DNA from: Ascaris suum
Taxonomy: Eukaryota > Nematoda > Chromadorea > Rhabditida > Ascarididae
NCBI GenBank assembly: GCA_013433145.1
Contig: CM024183.1
Coordinates: forward strand, 8,041,703-8,105,702
Direction: 5' to 3'
Length of the DNA: 64,000 nucleotides
The first letter of the stretch is position 1; every line of letters begins with the position of its first letter. The notes under the pieces were generated by a model. It did no database searches and had not been told where the DNA came from. It saw only the letters and a list, made by a program, of their open reading frames with translations. The translations under genes and the position numbers were made by a program. Below, in pieces: positions 11,478-21,882 of this stretch.

Positions 11478-12020
11478 GTTCAATGTTGCGAACGTGCAAA
11501 ATTGAATTAAGTGCAGAGAAGTGTGACTATTAATGCAAAATGTGGGTACCGTCACTCTTGGCTGGTGTGGGTCGAGAGCGCATGTGAACTGCAATCCGAA
11601 GTAATCCTTTTCAACGCGTTCGAGATGCTGAAGACCTTATCGAGTAACGCTTGACCTCTCGAGTGTCGCTGAAACTAAAAAGAAAATAGACAACGGTTCA
11701 TGCTCAATTTACTCTTTCGACATACCAGCCATTCTTTACGGATGCCGATGCAATATTCAAATACCCTCGCCCTGCTCCCAAAAAACTTCAATTTCCCATC
11801 TCAAGTGACGTCCTATGCAGAAATGAAAACATTTAGCACTCTAATAAACGTACGAAGAGAAGAGGATACCTAAAGCACATGATATAATACAGCAATGCAT
11901 CAGCGAACGGTCATACCTGCCTATCAGATCGATAAATAAATATAACAGATATGAAATTTGATGAGGTCGCCAACGAAGTAAATTGTCTCTATTACGTAGG
12001 TAACAGCAAAGTATAATTTC

Positions 12021-12229
12021 GAAGATAAAGAAAAAGATAAGTTATAAATAGAAGTATAAATAAAAATATGAATACACATCAAAATAAATACCAAGAAAAA
12101 TAAAAACTATAAACATAATTATAAATATAAATATATATAGAAGTAAATATGAACTACAAATATAAATAAAAATCCGAATATAAATAAATAAGACAAATAT
12201 AAATTAAAAACAAAATACAAATATATACA
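12021..12229. repeat. AT-rich block A of the unit (degenerate ATAAAT repeat)
   Basis: Almost only A and T with scattered G/C, built of imperfect hexamers such as ATAAAT and TATAAA, strongly A-biased on the plus strand. The repeat frame on the minus strand yields FIFIF/YLYLY peptides, the source of several spurious small ORFs. The same block recurs in every unit. Confidence 0.9.
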
Positions 12230-12678
12230 CGTCCTATAGCAATGCCTATCACCGTGTACTCCTACCAAACCATTGCATTTGTTTTGCATACGTCCGTTTT
12301 TTTCGCCATACAAACGCTAAATTTAAGAAGGACGAATGATCTTTTGCATCAAAATTTGCATATAAATTCCTAAGACCTATAATTTCATTCCATGGTTCCC
12401 GTTGTACGAAAGCTTTACTTCATGCAAAGAACCACTTCAAGTGGGTGAATGCTTGTTATTTTCGAAACTTCCAGCATGAAAAATGAACTAATTTCACGTA
12501 CCTGTTCTTATATTCATCGAGCATTATAATTTGTGCAGGTAGCAATAGCAGCAGTTTATAATCGACACGACTCTCACCAGCACCATTTTTTAACGCGATA
12601 ACTGCAACCAGCTGCTTTTACCACATAGCTTCGTACTGCAAAAATCAGCATATAAGCGTACACTTATGGCGTAAGCCA

Positions 12679-12713
12679 GAAATATTGCTTGAATTTGAAA
12701 ATAGCAATATTTC
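12679..12713. repeat. Second stem-loop of the unit
   Basis: GAAATATTGCT and AGCAATATTTC are perfect 11-bp arms around a 13-nt loop. A smaller TTCTAAG-TTTTT-CTTAGAA stem-loop follows about 10 bp downstream. Both lie in complex block B (about 12230-12823) and recur in the other units. Confidence 0.85.
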
Positions 12714-12823
12714 AAAATTTCTAAGTTTTTCTTAGAATTTCTCGCCTAAAACTACTAATGTTCATCTTGCTTTATAATCTGCAGAGAAGTTTTCCCTTTC
12801 AGAATGAGATGCGCTCTTCACAA

Positions 12824-13306
12824 GGTTATAAATAAAAAGATAAAATAAACATAAACATAAATATAAATATTAAGACTAATTATTAAGACAAATAGAAATA
12901 TAGACCTGAACATAAATATAAACATAAAGATGAATACAAATATAAAGATAAATATTAATTGTGATTATGAATATAAACGTCGATGTAAATATATTTACAG
13001 ACATAAACACAAATATGAATTATAAATATTAATGAAATATAATTATAAATTTAAATATAAAGATGAAAATAAATATAAACTAAATTATAAATATAAATGC
13101 AAATATTAAAAAAAGACAAAGATAAACACAAATAAAAAAATAATTATGAACAAAAACTAAAAACATAAAGACGAATATAAACGTAAAATGAACTAGAAAT
13201 ATAAACGAGCAAATAAAAATAAATATAAACATAAGTATAAATTATAAATATAAATACAAATATAAATCTAAATGTAAATATTAAAACAAATAGAATTATA
13301 AATGTA
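12824..13306. repeat. AT-rich block C of the unit (degenerate ATAAAT repeat)
   Basis: About 480 bp of imperfect ATAAAT/ATAAAC hexamers, A-rich on the plus strand. It ends at AAATGTA, immediately before TATATAACGGCTG. That boundary is where array part 1 stops (15493) and part 2 starts (28968). Confidence 0.9.
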
Positions 13307-13492
13307 TATATAACGGCTGAATATGCCCTAAATGACAGATAACACAAATTGTTCCTTTAAGTGAGAAATTGAGAAAACAATTCTGCAAAGAACTGAAATC
13401 ATTTAGATATCCCATGAGTAAGCCAGACAGAAAATTTCCATAAAAGTAAAAATCATGTGATCCTGATATACTTACACAGCATCTGCTTTCGT

Positions 13493-13560
13493 ATAGTAAG
13501 GGGTAAATGGGGTAAATGCCAACCCTTGAACAAGAGTAAGGGGTAAATGCCAACCCTTGC
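13493..13560. repeat. Direct duplication at unit junction
   Basis: AGTAAGGGGTAAAT(GGGGTAAAT)GCCAACCCTTG is repeated after AACAAG as AGTAAGGGGTAAATGCCAACCCTTG. The left edge of the whole array (11340, TGAACAAGAG) falls between these two half-repeats, so only the second half is present in the first copy. One copy near 42280 has lost a G here, which fuses two frames into a 129-codon ORF. Confidence 0.9.
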
Positions 13561-15493
13561 ACGATGGCCCAATCTCATCGAAACGCAATTCTGACCAACT
13601 AGTAAATGATGACAGTGATAACTCTCGAAATCAGGGTTATCCCTGTCATCATTTACTAGTTGGTGTTCAATGTTGCGAACGTGCAAAATTGAATTAAGTG
13701 CAGAGAAGTGTGACTATTAATGCAAAATGTGGGTACCGTCACTCTTGGCTGGTGTGGGTCGAGAGCGCATGTGAACTGCAATCCGAAGTAATCCTTTTCA
13801 ACGCGTTCGAGATGCTGAAGACCTTATCGAGTAACGCTTGACCTCTCGAGTGTCGCTGAAACTAAAAAGAAAATAGACAACGGTTCATGCTCAATTTACT
13901 CTTTCGACATACCAGCCATTCTTTACGGATGCCGATGCAATATTCAAATACCCTCGCCCTGCTCCCAAAAAACTTCAATTTCCCATCTCAAGTGACGTCC
14001 TATGCAGAAATGAAAACATTTAGCACTCTAATAAACGTACGAAGAGAAGAGGATACCTAAAGCACATGATATAATACAGCAATGCATCAGCGAACGGTCA
14101 TACCTGCCTATCAGATCGATAAATAAATATAACAGATATGAAATTTGATGAGGTCGCCAACGAAGTAAATTGTCTCTATTACGTAGGTAACAGCAAAGTA
14201 TAATTTCGAAGATAAAGAAAAAGATAAGTTATAAATAGAAGTATAAATAAAAATATGAATACACATCAAAATAAATACCAAGAAAAATAAAAACTATAAA
14301 CATAATTATAAATATAAATATATATAGAAGTAAATATGAACTACAAATATAAATAAAAATCCGAATATAAATAAATAAGACAAATATAAATTAAAAACAA
14401 AATACAAATATATACACGTCCTATAGCAATGCCTATCACCGTGTACTCCTACCAAACCATTGCATTTGTTTTGCATACGTCCGTTTTTTTCGCCATACAA
14501 ACGCTAAATTTAAGAAGGACGAATGATCTTTTGCATCAAAATTTGCATATAAATTCCTAAGACCTATAATTTCATTCCATGGTTCCCGTTGTACGAAAGC
14601 TTTACTTCATGCAAAGAACCACTTCAAGTGGGTGAATGCTTGTTATTTTCGAAACTTCCAGCATGAAAAATGAACTAATTTCACGTACCTGTTCTTATAT
14701 TCATCGAGCATTATAATTTGTGCAGGTAGCAATAGCAGCAGTTTATAATCGACACGACTCTCACCAGCACCATTTTTTAACGCGATAACTGCAACCAGCT
14801 GCTTTTACCACATAGCTTCGTACTGCAAAAATCAGCATATAAGCGTACACTTATGGCGTAAGCCAGAAATATTGCTTGAATTTGAAAATAGCAATATTTC
14901 AAAATTTCTAAGTTTTTCTTAGAATTTCTCGCCTAAAACTACTAATGTTCATCTTGCTTTATAATCTGCAGAGAAGTTTTCCCTTTCAGAATGAGATGCG
15001 CTCTTCACAAGGTTATAAATAAAAAGATAAAATAAACATAAACATAAATATAAATATTAAGACTAATTATTAAGACAAATAGAAATATAGACCTGAACAT
15101 AAATATAAACATAAAGATGAATACAAATATAAAGATAAATATTAATTGTGATTATGAATATAAACGTCGATGTAAATATATTTACAGACATAAACACAAA
15201 TATGAATTATAAATATTAATGAAATATAATTATAAATTTAAATATAAAGATGAAAATAAATATAAACTAAATTATAAATATAAATGCAAATATTAAAAAA
15301 AGACAAAGATAAACACAAATAAAAAAATAATTATGAACAAAAACTAAAAACATAAAGACGAATATAAACGTAAAATGAACTAGAAACATAAACGAGCAAA
15401 TAAAAATAAATATAAACATAAGTATAAATTATAAATATAAATACAAATATAAATCTAAATGTAAATATTAAAACAAATAGAATTATAAATGTA

Positions 15494-15985
15494 AAGACAA
15501 AGGAAAATAAATTCTAAATACAAGTATAATTAAAAATATAAACACAAATATAAATGTAAACATAAAGTGAAAATAAGATGTAAAATTAAATGCAAATATA
15601 AATATAGATTACAAATATAAACACAGTGATAAATAGAAATTGTAAATAGAAACAGAAACACAAATGTAAACATAGATTATAAATCTGGATCTAAATATAA
15701 ATATGAATATAAATGTAAATATAAATAGAAATATAAATATAAATATAAATATAAATATAAATATAAATATAAATATAAATATAAATATAAACATAGAGAT
15801 AAGTATAAATTATAAAAACAGATATGAAAATTTATTAAAGATAAATATAAAAATAATGATAAATATCGATAGTTTATAAATATTAGTACAAATAAGTACA
15901 ACCACTAATATAAATATAAAATAAATATCGACTTTACAAATATTATAAGATAAATACCAGTTTAAATTTCAATATAAATAAATAA
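15494..15985. repeat. ATAAAT-type repeat at the right end of array part 1
   Basis: After array homology stops, about 490 bp of A-rich degenerate hexamer repeat continues. It includes a near-perfect (ATAAAT)n run at about 15719-15790. It resembles block C of the unit in composition but does not align to it base for base. It ends at AAATAAATTCGGTGTCGAGCG. Confidence 0.9.
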
Positions 15986-16794
15986 ATTCGGTGTCGAGCG
16001 AGAGGTATTATATTAGCCGACATTAACTAATGTCCGCTGTGGACTTTTTTGGGGAAAGAAAAGGCAAAAGAAAATTTCTGACTTTTTTCGGGCTAGAAAG
16101 ATATCAGATGGATGATGTGGTTGGACTCTCTGAAACACAGTCCACTTCTGGCTATTCGCTTCCTTCAATATTATCTGTTTTCCATGGAGCATAGATTTCA
16201 GAAGCCCCATCGATCTCAACCTACTTCAGTTTTCACTTTTCCAATACAAATTCAAAAAAAAAGAAAAATCATGCGCAAATTTGCTCACAACGTATTTATG
16301 GTTCAATCGCATTAAAATGCTATGTTAAACCAGTTTAGAGATATTATTAAGGAGTGCAAAACCCATCGTGATTCTTGTTGTTATGTAAATTTTTAATCAA
16401 CTTCAAAGTCATATTCTTCCTCCATTTTTACAACACCCGCAAACTTTTAAATGTCACCTTCATATTCAGAACTTAGTAATGAATTTTGCTGTGCGAATTC
16501 GATGATCAAGATCCTCGTCATATCATAAGATGCTCACTGTCAGTTCTCTTTAGAAGCGCCATCAGCTGCACTAAATTGCGCTGCCGTAGGCACTTAGCAA
16601 AAATGAGCATTCTATATTCTGAACAAGGCGTGTCATTCGCACAACGCTCGTAAACATTCGTTACTAAGAAATCCCCTCGTCCATACGTTTCCCGCCCAAC
16701 ACTGCCACTAATCACATGCTACATTCAACATTCACTTCTATTCAAGCACAACAGCCATCAGCAATAAAAATAACATAAGAAAGAAAATACTCAC
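15986..16794. other. Unique region, no gene recognised
   Basis: Complex sequence without an identifiable exon. A minus-strand frame at 16518-16715 is open for 65 codons with an unremarkable, unrecognised product and no convincing splice borders. It could be coding, but I cannot support that. Confidence 0.4.
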
Positions 16795-16903
16795 ATGAAG
16801 AAAAATGCTTCCGGCGATGAGGTATTGTGTTGTTTTTTGTGGCACCGCACTTCCATTGCGTTTGATAATCGATATACAGCCACGGTGCAAATTCTTTTGC
16901 ATA
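16795..16903 (-). CDS. Probable internal exon, family unknown
   Basis: This 109-bp stretch has very good borders for a minus-strand exon: a TTTTTCTTTTGCAG acceptor just above 16903 and a CAT|GTGAGT donor below 16795. All three frames are open, so the reading frame is not decided by stops. Phase 0, the outgoing phase of the preceding exon at 19733, gives YAKEFAPWLYIDYQTQWKCG and a basic tail. Another frame begins CKRICTVAVYRLSNAMEV, which would suit a juxtamembrane segment. It may belong to the receptor-phosphatase-like gene upstream, 2.8 kb away, but no motif proves it. Confidence 0.4.
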
Positions 16904-19732
16904 CTGCAAAAGAAAAAGATGAACACAAGCTCGAATTGATAACTCGAAATTACTATGGAAAGAAAAGAAACAATGAAGAGAGAAAATACTTCGTTTTGTA
17001 TGAGCTAATCGAAATAGGGTAGCGAAAAGGAAAGAAGCTATTCCCGCTGAACGAAAGAGATAGGGAGACTTACATGATATCCAAATATGAATCCAAAGAA
17101 CGCAAATAACTCAATGAAAGAATTGGAAATTTTATGCGGACTAGAACAACTGTCGACATGAAAAGTTCGGTGCATCATTCTCAGTGAAAAAAAGCGAGAT
17201 AACAAAGCTTATCACTGGGAATATACTAAAACACACTAATTCCGGCAGAATACTAATCAAATTTCGACTCCACAATGGGCTTACGAAGTGGAGAATTTTC
17301 CACAAATCAGAGACGCGGAGAGGGGAGCAGATAAAAAAGGGATGCTGAGGACCTCTTCATAAATCCTAACAAACCGAAGTCACATAAAACTATACGTCAA
17401 CAGTGCATTACTTTCGCATACAATGTTCGCAATCTCGAAAACGAATTTTTTAAGAAAACCACTTTGTGCACAACAGTGCCTCAAACCTCTCAATACGTTT
17501 CCCAAATTTCATCGTGTACTATGAAACGAGCAAAAAAAAAGCGTCAAATCAGAAAAATTTTAACGTTTGCTCTGTACGTGCAACGAAATCTGTAACCAAA
17601 TTTATACTTTCATCATATCCCACCTCATGTCACTATATAACAGTCACTTTACTTCGACCATAAATTGCGATAAAACTCTAGGCATTAGCGGCGGTATATC
17701 AGCGAACAAAGCTTAAAGCTGCCATCAGTGACTGCCAATAAATACGTTAAATCCGCATGCTCCAGGGTATTTAAATACCAGAAAGAACTTGCTCATCGCC
17801 AAGTAGATCAGTTCAATGACCTCTGCCACTCCTGATACTGCTAGAATAGCCTGATAGTGACTAGGTCACCCAAGAAACTTCGAAAGCCCTCTACGAAAGT
17901 TGTTTGAAATTTGGCTAGAAAGGACAATGAGGGAAAATGCCAGGAAGGAGCCCAGAAAGTCCTGTTATTCTGCCCAGAAAGTACTATGTAAAACGACAAT
18001 CATTCGTTGCAAGCTCCTTTATAACGCATAACACGAGAACTATTGCACCACGGTTCAGAAGGCCATTCTACCACACTGATTCTCCTCCGGAGTGTCGATT
18101 GCAGCTTGGCGCACAACGCACCACAAGGAAGGGCTTTCTATAGCTCCCTAGTGAAAGCGCCCTCCGTGTGCCGTAATTGCAGCTTCTGTTTACCAATTAT
18201 GCGTTTCGTAATAGTCAATTCTTTTACGACTACAGCCACACCTCAAACTGCTTTTTGTTGGTTTCCCTCAAAAGTAATGAGCACCTTAAAATCAAAGCGT
18301 AGACGTCTTATGCTTGTTCATTCACAGGCCGATTTGTCCATAAGCCATGAAATCTATTACCCGTTTTCGTAGATATATCTATATTGCAACAAAAAAGCAC
18401 TTTTTTAAAAAGACCTTCATGTAACCTGTTCCCTTCTCTTCTCTACAACTGCTGAATCACTCCTCCCTACTCACCTTATATCTCTAAATTCTGCTGTAAA
18501 CTTGTACAACTTGTGCATAACTGAAAGTATATGAAAGTGATACAAGCAGTAATGATGGGAGGTAGAACAAACATCTCACAGAGCAGAAAGATAAATAATA
18601 AGAGTTTTGAGATATGAGAGGCGCAAGAATAGATAGAATGCTCCTCATAACTTCACTGAAGAAAAGAGCACCTCTTCGCTGAGTCGAGCAGAAGTTTAAA
18701 GCAAATCCTATGGAACTCATTTTCTCGCATCCTTCTCGACGTTCAAAAGACACATCGAGGATAAAGAGACAACCAAGCACACCAATATTAACATAAAACG
18801 GATCAATTGAGATATGCCTTTCCACGTAGCACTAGCAATAATTAAATTAAAAGTCGCTATCCACCTCAACAATAACTTTGACTGCTACGAAGATGGCCGA
18901 ACAAATATCTGCAAGTTGAATACCTATACCGCCACAAATATCCCCACAAATTATTCTCGTCTTCGATTTTCAAATAAACAGCGAGCTAGGCGAATGCGTG
19001 ATAAGGAACGCATGTCGACTGGTAATCGCTGAGACTGCTAACCAATCATAGGTCATTTCAGTGCGAGGGGCGGCGTTTGCTTGGTCTGCTCCAGACAACC
19101 ATTATAATTGTTTTCATGTTTCGTGCGCTGAGCATAAGTGAGCGGCGTATGTGTCGCCGTATGTGAAAGCTCGCCCTGGCCGCGTTCACGAAATTATTAT
19201 CCTTTGTGACTGATCAATAAAATGTCCCTGCCCATCGCAATGGACTGACCAACGTCTGCACAACGGCGGAGCTTGAAAACTACGATCCGATCCTACAACC
19301 ATCTCAGAAATACAGGACTGACATCAAACGAAGTGGAAATTCGAATTCTAGCTATTTCGTAACAGCTTCATCCATCTATTCGTTCAAATTATTCAAGAAA
19401 TGATTTAGAAGGCCCTACAAGTGAATTATGTCATCCCATTTTCTTTCGCCATAAAAGGCAGTTTGTTCACTAGGGGCAGTATAACTCAAGCGAAAGAAAA
19501 CAGAGGGTTCCGAGTAATCCGAAACTCGAAAGCCACATTTCGGCTCTTCTGAACGCCATGTATAACCTGATCTAGCTAACAGAACTGAGTAGGACGAAGT
19601 TGCCTAATTGGCGTTGATATCTTGAAACGATAGCAACTGTTTCGCTATGTTTCTTCTAATAATGCGCCTCGTCGTCAAGCGCTCATAACAGCGGCGCCTT
19701 TTTTAGAACCATATTCGGCGACCACAACCAAC
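16904..19732. other. Intron or intergenic DNA downstream of the phosphatase-like exons
   Basis: If the gene at 19733-21882 is a receptor tyrosine phosphatase, its transmembrane and catalytic exons should lie here or further left on the minus strand. I looked for an HCSAGVGRTG-type or NRYANV-type coding stretch and found none. A possible tiny exon (17077-17111, minus) encodes a hydrophobic LFAFFGFIFGYH before a GTAAGTC donor; support is weak. Other open frames (17466-17663, 17937-18372, 18484-18825, 18814-19032) look like chance. Confidence 0.35.
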
Positions 19733-19824
19733 CTTTCTCGTAAGTCCTAATTCCCCTATTTTGAACAATGACACATAGAAACGGCAGCGTAGCATTAGCT
19801 GTTCGAAGCGCGAAATGGCTGCAC
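19733..19824 (-). CDS. LAR/PTP-3-type receptor phosphatase ectodomain exon D
   Basis: Acceptor CTTCATAG, donor AGAAAG|GTTGGT, 92 bp, phase 1 in and 0 out. Translates to AAISRFEQLMLRCRFYVSLF, then KIGELGLTRK. In LAR-family receptor phosphatases the membrane-proximal ectodomain ends with a TN-x-L...G-x-x-Y-x-F-x-V stretch after a GDD motif. This exon fits that order after exon C, although the usual YGGF motif is not conserved. The assignment rests mainly on being in phase and next in line after exons A-C. Confidence 0.4.
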
Positions 19825-19899
19825 CTATGAAGTGAGGTTTGATACGCGAAAAACATAAAGCATGAGTTGAATGCAACTTACAGGACCATAAACGCACAC

Positions 19900-20007
19900 T
19901 TGCCTGTTCATCCCCAATCGTACATGGCCGATCGTCGCGTTGCATTTGCTGCATCTCGAGCAATGCAATGCCCGCAGCAACGTATGCACCTCGTACGGTG
20001 CGCTGCT
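19900..20007 (-). CDS. LAR/PTP-3-type receptor phosphatase ectodomain exon C
   Basis: Reads EQRTVRGAYVAAGIALLEMQ, then QMQRDDRPCTIGDEQ. LAR-type phosphatases have PYIAAHF...TLGDD at the matching place, which is why I choose this frame. A second frame is also open (APYEVHTLLRALHCSRCSKC and on), so the choice is not forced by stops. Acceptor CTTGCAAG at 20008-20009 gives the phase required by exon B. The donor is uncertain: CAA|GTGTGC (end at 19900) keeps phase with exon D, while CAG|GCAAGT (end at 19904) is a better-looking but GC-type site and breaks phase. Confidence 0.45.
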
Positions 20008-20407
20008 CTTGCAAGTGTCATCTAAAATTGAAAAAAAAAAGCGTTGCGGAACAAAGGGATTTCAACGGACGAAGGAACACGGGAATGACCGTAATCAGGC
20101 TACTGGATGAACAAAGAGAAAACTATGTGAACCGTGTGAAATAAAAAACACAAGAAATGCCACGATCAGAAATTCTTCCGTGTTCCCTTAACTTCTCTCT
20201 CTCCACTCTTCCGTCGCTCCAAAATCGCCCTCCTCTTGCCCGTCTACATCCTCCTTCCACTTTATTTCCTTCCTCAAATTCTTAAACATTCCTTAGTTTC
20301 CTAAACGGACCATCTGCATACAAGACAGTAGGAAATCTCAACATAAATGTCACCGACCACCATCAAACTGGGGAAATAAGAAGTAGAACTTCGCAGAAAA
20401 AGGTGAC

Positions 20408-20567
20408 CTCTTGTGAGGATGCTGTTTGTTCGCCTTGCGTACTCGACTTCGAATCCGAGTATTGAGCCATGAGATAACTCGTGGCGCGGTTTCATTTGCG
20501 CCATGCTCTTCTGGAGTGAGGTGGAGTCCAAATTCAGTACATCATCCTGAAATGCTGACTTCAAGTC
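20408..20567 (-). CDS. LAR/PTP-3-type receptor phosphatase ectodomain exon B
   Basis: A classic TTTATTTATTTCAG acceptor precedes 20567. The frame that continues phase 0 from exon A reads DLKSAFQDDVLNLDSTSLQK, then SMAQMKPRHELSHGSILGFE and VEYARRTNSILTR. The exon leaves in phase 1 at AGAG|GTCACC, a weak donor. It would encode the acidic, helical linker that separates the VVP strand from the AYVAA strand in LAR-family ectodomains. A second frame is open from the middle of the exon to a stop (EFGLHLTPEEHG...), so some doubt remains about frame. Confidence 0.45.
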
Positions 20568-21632
20568 CTGAAATAAATAAAAATATCCTTGTAGGTATGG
20601 CATACTCAGTTGCAGTATTTCATCTAGAAAGGCCGAAAATTTGAATGTACATGTCATATAAAAATGCGGTACAAGCGGTTTGTTAACAACAGAGATATAC
20701 CAATCCAAAAAACTGAATCGAGTTCCTATCATGAAAGTCTTATTTCAGAATGAGAGCTGCGAAGTGTCGAAAAATAAACAGCTATATCCGCGGAATGTAT
20801 TTTTCGAAAAAATGATATGCAAACGCTTGCAGACACCACTCAAAGTACAACGATCGTGGCATATGACCACTACCAGTTGCTGCCGGCTTTACAATACTAA
20901 TCATACATCGCCTGCCAATCAAATGGACCGCATCAGCAATCAATGCCTCTATTGCAAAGTTATGCAGGTGATAGCTTTTTTAAAGACCCACATTCTCAAG
21001 GTATGACTTGAGTGCAGTTTTTTTCTCTACGGATTTCGACTGATTTTTTTTTTTTTTTTTTTTTTTTGCATTCAGGGCATTTGCTATTAGAAGATTTTCA
21101 ATGAGACAGAAGTGATGCACTTGTGAATTCTGCAATTTATTTACCTCCACACCTACTTTCACTGCGATTTGCTCTACTTCCGTTGAAAAGCGCCTTTTTT
21201 TGCTGGCAAAGTGGGCCAAGCACAGCATGACAGACTTCTCCGTTCAAGTGCTTCCAAAAAACTTCACCTAATGACAATTCCATTGCGGAAGGGTGGGTAT
21301 GAGAGGAATTTATCCAATTTCTGCACATCAATTTCCAACATAATAGCTAACCTATCACACTCCTAAAAGCAATCAATTTCTTCGACCGCATCCACTTCTG
21401 CCACTGAAATTATAACAACAAGGTAAACTGGGTGAAGTAAAGAACGAAGATGAGAAATTCTATTCATTCATTATTCAGTTAAAACACAGGGCAGCACTAG
21501 ATGGAGAACAGAAGGCCTATTACAGTTGCATGATGACAGCTGAGGTCATACACTCTTGTGGGCGCTCGAAAACACAAACACCTATGCTGTTGTTTCCGAA
21601 GCCTGGAACTTTAAGCACAAGTAACAACGAAC
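20568..21632. other. Probable intron between exons A and B
   Basis: About 1.07 kb with no other exon signal. It contains a 24-nt T run at 21044-21067 and two unremarkable open frames (20680-21006 +, 20980-21331 -). It fits as a single intron between the phase-0 donor at 21633 and the acceptor at 20568. Confidence 0.4.
21044..21067. repeat. Poly-T tract
   Basis: An uninterrupted run of 24 T on the plus strand (A on the coding strand of the surrounding gene), inside the probable intron. Confidence 0.95.
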
Positions 21633-21882
21633 CTGAGTAAAGTTACCTGGCACCACAATGAGCCAATAGTGGCTTATTGGACCGTATTCTTCGCTGGCGC
21701 ATCTCAGCCTTATAAGCGCTGTGCCTGCCTCTTGCAATTCGATGAATTGGCCACGTTGACACACGGCGGTCCTGCTGCGTCTGTCCTCACGACGATCTCC
21801 CGCGGCCAGTATTCCTTCTCGTGGCAACTCTCTCACGCCTATGTGAAAAGTATATTCCATGTAGGGCCTCAGAGTCGTCCAT
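21633..21882 (-). CDS. ptp-3-like: FN3/membrane-proximal exon A of a LAR-type receptor phosphatase
   Basis: The clearest exon of the middle segment. Acceptor TTCACTTTCAG; donor ACTCAG|GTTCGT (phase 0), or alternatively CCAG|GTAACT at 21647, which would put exon B out of frame. It encodes WTTLRPYMEYTFHIGVRELP, a typical end of a fibronectin type III domain, and 50 residues on ASEEYGPISHYWLIVVPG. The GPIS-HY-x-IVVP motif is characteristic of the last FN3-like domain of LAR/PTPRS/PTP-3 receptor phosphatases, cell-surface adhesion receptors at axons and synapses. Base composition is notably GC-richer than the surroundings, as expected of coding DNA. The family call is from remembered motifs and was not searched. 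Confidence 0.6.

Larger units (their letters stand above)
11340..15493. repeat. 2187-bp tandem repeat, part 1 (1.9 copies)
   Basis: Copy 1 is 11340-13526, exactly 2187 bp. Copy 2 starts at 13527 and matches copy 1 until AAATGTA at 15493, after which it diverges into ATAAAT-type repeat. Copies 1 and 2 carry the A haplotype at all four marker sites: ATTAATG, GATGCTG, CCCTGC and CATCTCAAG. The unit contains no gene: the longest frames are 88 codons or fewer, unrecognised, and fuse or break with single-base changes between copies. Unit anatomy from 11340: hairpin block (offset 1-680), AT-rich block A, complex block B, AT-rich block C, and a short complex block D with a roughly 33-bp direct duplication. 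Confidence 0.98.

Noticed and set aside
15609..15901. ORFs with IFIFIF and YLYLYL repeats
   Set aside because: Translation of the ATAAAT hexamer on the minus strand; low complexity only. The same holds for most frames in 59606-62680 and 63497-63688.
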